Shown here: piece after piece, positions 5,485 through 8,760 of the stretch | Layout: each line of letters opens with the position of its first letter | Numbering within the stretch: the first letter of the stretch is position 1 | From: Dehalococcoidia bacterium | GTDB lineage: Bacteria > Chloroflexota > Dehalococcoidia > UBA1151 > UBA1328 | Assembly: GCA_030745955.1 (NCBI GenBank) | Contig: JASLNQ010000076.1 | Span: 1-8,760, forward strand | Reading direction: 5' to 3' | Length of the DNA: 8,760 nt | The notes under the pieces: generated by a model | What the model was told of the DNA's origin: nothing | The model's database searches: none | The model's input: only the letters and a program-made list of their open reading frames with translations | Position numbers and translations under genes: made by a program

Positions 5485-6987
5485 CTAACTGAGCTCGGGC
5501 CAAACGCACTCCATCTGCCAGGCCTGGATGCCGGTGAACTTTGCGGTGCCGCCACGGGCGAACAACGAAACTCCCTGGCTATCGTCACGGTCCGGGTACG
5601 CCCGCAGTGTGAGGCATTGCCGGTCGTTGGCAAACACCTCGACAACGCTCCGGTCGATAAAAACGCGAAGCTCGACAGGCTCATCATCGGCGATATCCAG
5701 CGGTCCGATCTCGGGAATCCGTGGGATCAAATCGGTGCGTACTGAAGAGGATGTCCCGTCGATCTGGAGCAAAGCCGATCCAAAGCGCGGGTGTCCCTTC
5801 GGGAAGAAAGAAATGCGGGTCGACTCCTCGCCGTTCCCGGACCTCAAAACGTTCAGTCCAACCTCGTGAGCGGTACCCGGTTCGATCGTCATTGTGAGCT
5901 CGAGTGCGTTCCCGCTTATGTCACCGAGCACCAGTTCTCCACCCGCGCCAACCTCAGCATCAGGCGCTGAAATAAGTTCCCCCCTCAGTGACTCAACCTC
6001 ATCGACCGGCCGGATCACCAGCGAATTGTCACCCCGCAGCGAAAGATGAGTCGGCAGTGTCATGATGTCGCTCCACCCCCGCGGCTCCCGGCTCTCCTTG
6101 ATATTGAAGATCGCCAGGAACCGCCCGCTGTCGTCAATCGTCGCCGACGGCGCATGCAGACTACCCACCGCCAGCGGACCGTTGTTCAGTCTGCCGTGAT
6201 AATCGGCTTTAAAGCGGTGGCCCAATGGGTCGTAATCACCGACGAAATACTGCCCTCCCCGCTTGTGGCTGAAGAACAGCAGCATGTGCTTGCCGTTCCC
6301 GATCGGCCAGAAATTCGGCACCGCATAGTCTTCGCCCGGCTCCGAGTTGAAATCGCCCGCGATCAACTCACCTACGTACTCCCAGCCCGTGAGGTCGGTC
6401 GACCTGAAAACGTGGTCGACCCCCACGCCGTCGGTGCTGCGCTCTCCATCTTTGAACACACCCGAAAGCGCGTAGTAGCCGTCGTCTTCCTTCCAGATGC
6501 ACGGGTCGAAGACGCGGTACGGGCTACCGTCATCGTCGACCGGCACGATGGGAATGACGGGGTTCTGCGGGTTTTTCTGCCAGTCCGTCAGCAGCGGGTC
6601 AGAAGCGGTGGCGATGGCGTTGCCGGCCTGGGTGCCGTGGTAGGTCGCGATCACGCGGTCGTTCTCAACCAGCGTTTGCCCGCTGTAGCAATCGTTTTCC
6701 TGGTCGGGATAAAGGGCGATCGGCAGATCCCGCCACCGCACCAGGTCTTCGCTGACGGCGTGACCCCAGTGGACATGCTCTTCGCCATCGGCGCGGAACT
6801 GGTAGAAAAGGTGGTACAGGCTCTGCCACTGGCAGAGTCCGTTCGGATCGTTCATGAAGTTTTCGGGCGGCGAGAAGTGATACGTCGGCCGGTGCCGGTC
6901 GCCGGCAAGCCTTTGCCGTGATGCGCGCCAGCGCCGCACCTGTTCGTTCGATTCGAGCTGTTTCATCCGGTCGTCAAGGGTCGTCAC
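5485..6987 (-). CDS. Glycoside hydrolase family 32 (fructosidase-type)
   Basis: A 500-residue enzyme with the GH32 layout: a five-bladed beta-propeller (about 30-330) followed by a beta-sandwich (about 345-495, with VELRVFIDRSVVEVFAND near 448-465). GH32 enzymes hydrolyse beta-fructosides such as sucrose, inulin or levan, retaining configuration. The nucleophile motif is present as NFMNDPNG, with Asp47. YSGQTL (101-106) matches the family SG box. The usual RDP motif is VFDPCIW (159-165), keeping the transition-state Asp161. The usual acid/base ECPD motif reads AVPN (222-225), with Glu219 three residues before. No signal peptide is seen, so it acts in the cytoplasm or is exported by an unseen route. 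The GTG 6987 start has AGGAG seven bases upstream. No sugar transporter or regulator is adjacent. The family is certain; substrate and catalytic competence are open. Confidence 0.94.
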   Translation of the reverse strand: MTTLDDRMKQLESNEQVRRWRASRQRLAGDRHRPTYHFSPPENFMNDPNGLCQWQSLYHLFYQFRADGEEHVHWGHAVSEDLVRWRDLPIALYPDQENDCYSGQTLVENDRVIATYHGTQAGNAIATASDPLLTDWQKNPQNPVIPIVPVDDDGSPYRVFDPCIWKEDDGYYALSGVFKDGERSTDGVGVDHVFRSTDLTGWEYVGELIAGDFNSEPGEDYAVPNFWPIGNGKHMLLFFSHKRGGQYFVGDYDPLGHRFKADYHGRLNNGPLAVGSLHAPSATIDDSGRFLAIFNIKESREPRGWSDIMTLPTHLSLRGDNSLVIRPVDEVESLRGELISAPDAEVGAGGELVLGDISGNALELTMTIEPGTAHEVGLNVLRSGNGEESTRISFFPKGHPRFGSALLQIDGTSSSVRTDLIPRIPEIGPLDIADDEPVELRVFIDRSVVEVFANDRQCLTLRAYPDRDDSQGVSLFARGGTAKFTGIQAWQMECVWPELS

Positions 6988-7243
6988 GCGTCCGCTCCTG
7001 TTTCATGCCTGGATCCATCCGGCCCACTGCGTCCCCAGTTTGTTCCAGCGGTCCCGCTTCGACAAGTTTTATTGCTTTTAACTTCGAAAGCCGCAGTGGT
7101 CTGGTCCTGTCAGCTACCCACGGCCGTGTCCCGCCACCTGTAAATTAGCCCGCAACACTATCAATAACGCAGTAACAGGCTACTACCGCCCCCCGACCAG
7201 GCACCAGCCAGCACAACCCCCGGGGCACATACAGGACATTCAC
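6988..7243. other. Divergent intergenic region between GH32 and the dehydrogenase
   Basis: It should hold promoters for both flanking genes. An AT-rich patch (TTTTATTGCTTTTAACTT, about 7066-7083) stands out in a GC-rich context and is the likeliest promoter or operator site, but I could not fit a convincing -35/-10 pair in either direction. The plus-strand frame here lacks any coding signature. Confidence 0.35.
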
Positions 7244-8143
7244 ATGAGTAACGAACGAATCGGACTTGTAGGACTTGGCATGATGGGCATGCCAATGTCG
7301 AGAAACCTGGTCGAGGCCGGCTACGCAGTTAGCGCCTTCGATCTTGACGGGAACGTGGTAAGCCAGGCCGGCGCGTTCGGTGTATCGCCAGCGACCTCTG
7401 GCAGCGAGGTTGCAGCACAGTCCGGCATCGTCATCACGATGGTCCCCGACTCGCAGGATGTTGAGGCAGCCATCGCCGGACCCGGCGGGATTATCGAGGG
7501 TGTCAGTGCGGGCTCGGTGGTCATCGACATGAGCACCATCTCGCCGGAGACCGGCAAGGAGATGGCGGCGCTACTCGAAGAAAAGGGAGTCGACTTCATC
7601 GATGCCCCCGTAACGGGCGGGGTCACCGGGGCCGAAGAGGGGACCCTGTCGATCCTGGTCGGCGGCAGCGCCGAGGTTTTCGAGCGCGCCCTCCCGGTGC
7701 TAAACGTACTCGGTGGGACCGTGACCCACATGGGGCCGGTCGGATCGGGTCACATGGCGAAGATCGCCAACCAGCTTATCGGCGTCGGCATCGTTTCCGG
7801 CATTTCGGAAGCATTTGTACTTGCCAAGAAATCGGGACTCGACCTGCAGACGTTTTTCGAGGCGGTGAGAAATGGCGCCGGCCGGTCGTGGCACCTCGAG
7901 GTGTTCGGACCCAAGATCCTCGCCGGTGACTTTGCGCCTGGTTTCATGGTTAAGCACATGCAGAAAGACCTCCGGCTCGCCGACGAGGCTGCTGGCCGGA
8001 CCGGCACCGCGCTCCCCACCACGAACCTGATCGCACAGCTCTACCGGGCGTTGCAGGCCGAGGGGCCGGAGGCCGTCAACCAGGGCCACCAGGCGCTGAT
8101 ACAGGTAATCGAAAAGCTGTCGAACGACGAAGCCCGGGCCTAG
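7244..8143 (+). CDS. 3-hydroxyisobutyrate / 2-hydroxy-3-oxopropionate dehydrogenase-family protein
   Basis: A 299-residue beta-hydroxyacid dehydrogenase, full length for the family, which interconverts a short beta-hydroxy acid and its semialdehyde with NAD(P). The cofactor loop is GLVGLGMMGMPM (7-18), with G10, G12 and G15. FDLD after the second strand (32-35) has acidic Asp33, favouring NAD over NADP. DAPVTGGVTGAEEGTL (120-135) is the substrate-binding motif. GSGHMAKIANQ (167-177) supplies catalytic Lys173 and Asn176. The C-terminal half is the all-helical domain, with KHMQKDLRLA (about 238-247). ATG 7244 has AGGA eight bases upstream. Sequence alone does not separate valine-pathway 3-hydroxyisobutyrate dehydrogenase from tartronate-semialdehyde reductase (GarR/GlxR), and no pathway neighbours are in view. 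It is divergent from the GH32 gene and convergent with the CocE-type gene. Confidence 0.95.
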   Translation: MSNERIGLVGLGMMGMPMSRNLVEAGYAVSAFDLDGNVVSQAGAFGVSPATSGSEVAAQSGIVITMVPDSQDVEAAIAGPGGIIEGVSAGSVVIDMSTISPETGKEMAALLEEKGVDFIDAPVTGGVTGAEEGTLSILVGGSAEVFERALPVLNVLGGTVTHMGPVGSGHMAKIANQLIGVGIVSGISEAFVLAKKSGLDLQTFFEAVRNGAGRSWHLEVFGPKILAGDFAPGFMVKHMQKDLRLADEAAGRTGTALPTTNLIAQLYRALQAEGPEAVNQGHQALIQVIEKLSNDEARA

Positions 8144-8174
8144 CCGAACCACCTGGCACCTGCCAACACCCGCG

Positions 8175-8210
8175 TCACGACCGAAGTGAAGGGATCCGGG
8201 GCGGGGGAGG
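8175..8210 (+). repeat. Repeat arm C with G-rich tail
   Basis: CACGACCGAAGTGAAGGGAT followed by GGGGCGGGGGAGG matches A1 (3316-3351) at 29 of 36 positions, including the G-rich tail that D, E and F lack. This makes C, with F, the likely outer pair of an A-type element. Confidence 0.75.
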
Positions 8211-8250
8211 CGCGCTCCTCGTGACTAATGTGAATACCGATCAACCCGAT

Positions 8251-8382
8251 TTCCCGACCGAAGTGGAGGGACCTCGAGGGATACAGTCAGGCCTGCTTGG
8301 TAGGCCTCAATGGACATCACATGTCGACGCGGCCGGCGATGGCCCGCGAATCCCACCGAGATCCCTCCACTTCGGTCGGGAA
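8251..8382. repeat. Inverted-repeat element D-E
   Basis: D (8251-8276, containing CCCGACCGAAGTGGAGGGAC) and E (8357-8382, containing CCTCCACTTCGGTCGGGAA) are reverse complements with one mismatch in 26 bases, enclosing an 80-base loop. The loop has its own hairpins: AGGCCT twice (8289-8294 and 8302-8307, self-complementary, 7-base loop) and CGCGGCC (8328-8334) against GGCCCGCG (8341-8348, one bulge). RNA or extruded DNA could fold as a long stem with two side hairpins. Confidence 0.85.
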
Positions 8383-8424
8383 TCAGATGGAGGGTCCCGG
8401 CCTGCGGTGGCCCGTTATTTCCTC

Positions 8425-8459
8425 CGAGGTCCCTCCGCTCCGGTCGGGAAATCACGTGG
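8425..8459 (-). repeat. Repeat arm F with AAATCACGTGG tail
   Basis: GTCCCTCCGCTCCGGTCGGG then AAATCACGTGG. It is in E orientation, differs from the complement of D at two positions, and matches A2 (3382-3414) at 27 of 33 positions including the tail. F could pair with D instead of E, giving two competing folds. Confidence 0.8.
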
Positions 8460-8483
8460 TGGACTACGCGCCCATCAACACCA

Positions 8484-8760
8484 TCACCCGGAACCATCAC
8501 GCCCATCGGCGACCACCGGCAGCACCACGTGCGACGGACGTTCGGCATCGGTGAACACTGTGTTGCGCGCCATCCGGCTGTGGGTGTGTCGACCAATCGG
8601 CTCGCCCGTGTTCGGGTTCACGTCGAAACGGGGGAAATTGCTCGATGAGATATCGATCCTGATCCGGTGTCCGGCCTTGAAAAGGTTCGAAACCGGTGGC
8701 AGCTCGATCTGCACCTCGTACACCTCACCCGGCTCCATGAGCACCTCCTCGTCGTAGCCC
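8484..8760 (-). CDS. C-terminal end of a CocE/NonD-type (X-Pro dipeptidyl-peptidase S15-like) hydrolase
   Basis: The last 92 residues of a larger protein whose start lies beyond the right edge; the frame is open to base 8760, so the ATG and GTG codons near 8738-8744 are internal. PGEVYEVQIELPPVSNLFKAG, then HRIRIDISSSNFPRFDVNPN, then RPSHVVLPV form the end of the C-terminal jelly-roll domain of CocE/NonD family acyl hydrolases (key parts: SNLFKAGHRIR, SSSNFPRFD, SHVVLPV). The catalytic alpha/beta-hydrolase domain, with its Ser-Asp-His triad, would be upstream and is not visible. These enzymes cleave esters or X-Pro peptides; the substrate cannot be told from this end. The stop is TGA at 8484-8486. 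Confidence 0.9.
   Translation of the reverse strand, partial: GYDEEVLMEPGEVYEVQIELPPVSNLFKAGHRIRIDISSSNFPRFDVNPNTGEPIGRHTHSRMARNTVFTDAERPSHVVLPVVADGRDGSG

Larger units (their letters stand above)
8144..8483. other. 340-base convergent junction without a gene, filled with repeat arms
   Basis: This lies between the 3' ends of the dehydrogenase and the CocE-type hydrolase. It holds four arms of the repeat family in the order C(+), D(+), E(-), F(-), described separately, with two small hairpins between D and E. Apart from these I see no RNA gene, U-tract terminator or believable coding frame. Confidence 0.7.

Noticed and set aside
6046..6921. A 291-codon open frame on the plus strand
   Set aside because: It lies antisense to the GH32 gene, whose motifs are unmistakable. 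Its protein is rich in Arg, Val and Ala with no domain, as expected of a complement shadow in GC-rich DNA.
7066..7083. Operator for a sugar-responsive LacI regulator before the GH32 gene
   Set aside because: The AT-rich patch has no good palindrome and no regulator gene is adjacent.
8175..8459. CRISPR array
   Set aside because: The repeated units are in mixed orientation with unequal spacing and variable sequence, and no cas gene is present.
8221..8757. A 178-codon plus-strand frame
   Set aside because: It runs through four repeat arms and then antisense to the conserved CocE-type C-terminus; no domain is visible.

Overview
The window is a stretch of bacterial chromosome, fairly GC-rich by eye, with compact genes on both strands. 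Shine-Dalgarno sequences precede several genes; others look leaderless or nearly so. The gene mix (iron-binding lipoprotein, ketopantoate-reductase-like oxidoreductase, ArsR plus AHSA1 pair, GH32 fructosidase, beta-hydroxyacid dehydrogenase, CocE/NonD hydrolase) and the dispersed GACCGRAGYGGAG repeats suggest a free-living environmental heterotroph. A Chloroflexota (SAR202-like) or actinobacterial (Acidimicrobiia-like) host would fit, but there is no phylogenetic marker and I hold this loosely. I see no phage, plasmid, transposase, CRISPR, rRNA or tRNA.

Layout. 1-856 (-): an iron(III)-type ABC substrate-binding lipoprotein, cut by the window edge at its C-terminus. 1102-2160 (-): a Rossmann oxidoreductase related to ketopantoate reductase. 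2381-3203 (+): a two-gene operon, ArsR-type repressor plus AHSA1/SRPBCC protein, with a palindromic operator candidate over the first start codon. 3488-3988 (-): a small lipoprotein of unknown function. 4024-4820 (-): a nucleotidyltransferase gene broken by an in-frame TAG and by a frameshift in a run of seven A residues. 4882-4939 (+): two adjacent hairpins, the second a strong intrinsic terminator, with no sense gene upstream. 5028-5231 (-): a possible 67-residue protein. 5485-6987 (-): a GH32 glycosidase. 7244-8143 (+): a 3-hydroxyisobutyrate / tartronate-semialdehyde reductase-type dehydrogenase. 8484-8760 (-): the C-terminal end of a CocE/NonD-type hydrolase.

The clearest signal outside genes is a short repeat family with six arms. 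In both convergent gene junctions (3204-3487 and 8144-8483) the arms are arranged as inverted pairs able to form long hairpins. In the second junction the order is + + - -, which looks like one inverted-pair element nested inside another. A seventh-position solo arm lies in no pair at 5314-5335 (this is one of the six counted, the pairs being A1/A2 and D/E with C and F as a probable outer pair, making seven arms if A2 is counted as a family member). The arms may be mobile-element remnants (MITE/REP-like) that now act as bidirectional transcription stops. Apart from ArsR/AHSA1, the genes do not form an obvious shared pathway, and I find no convincing new multi-gene system.
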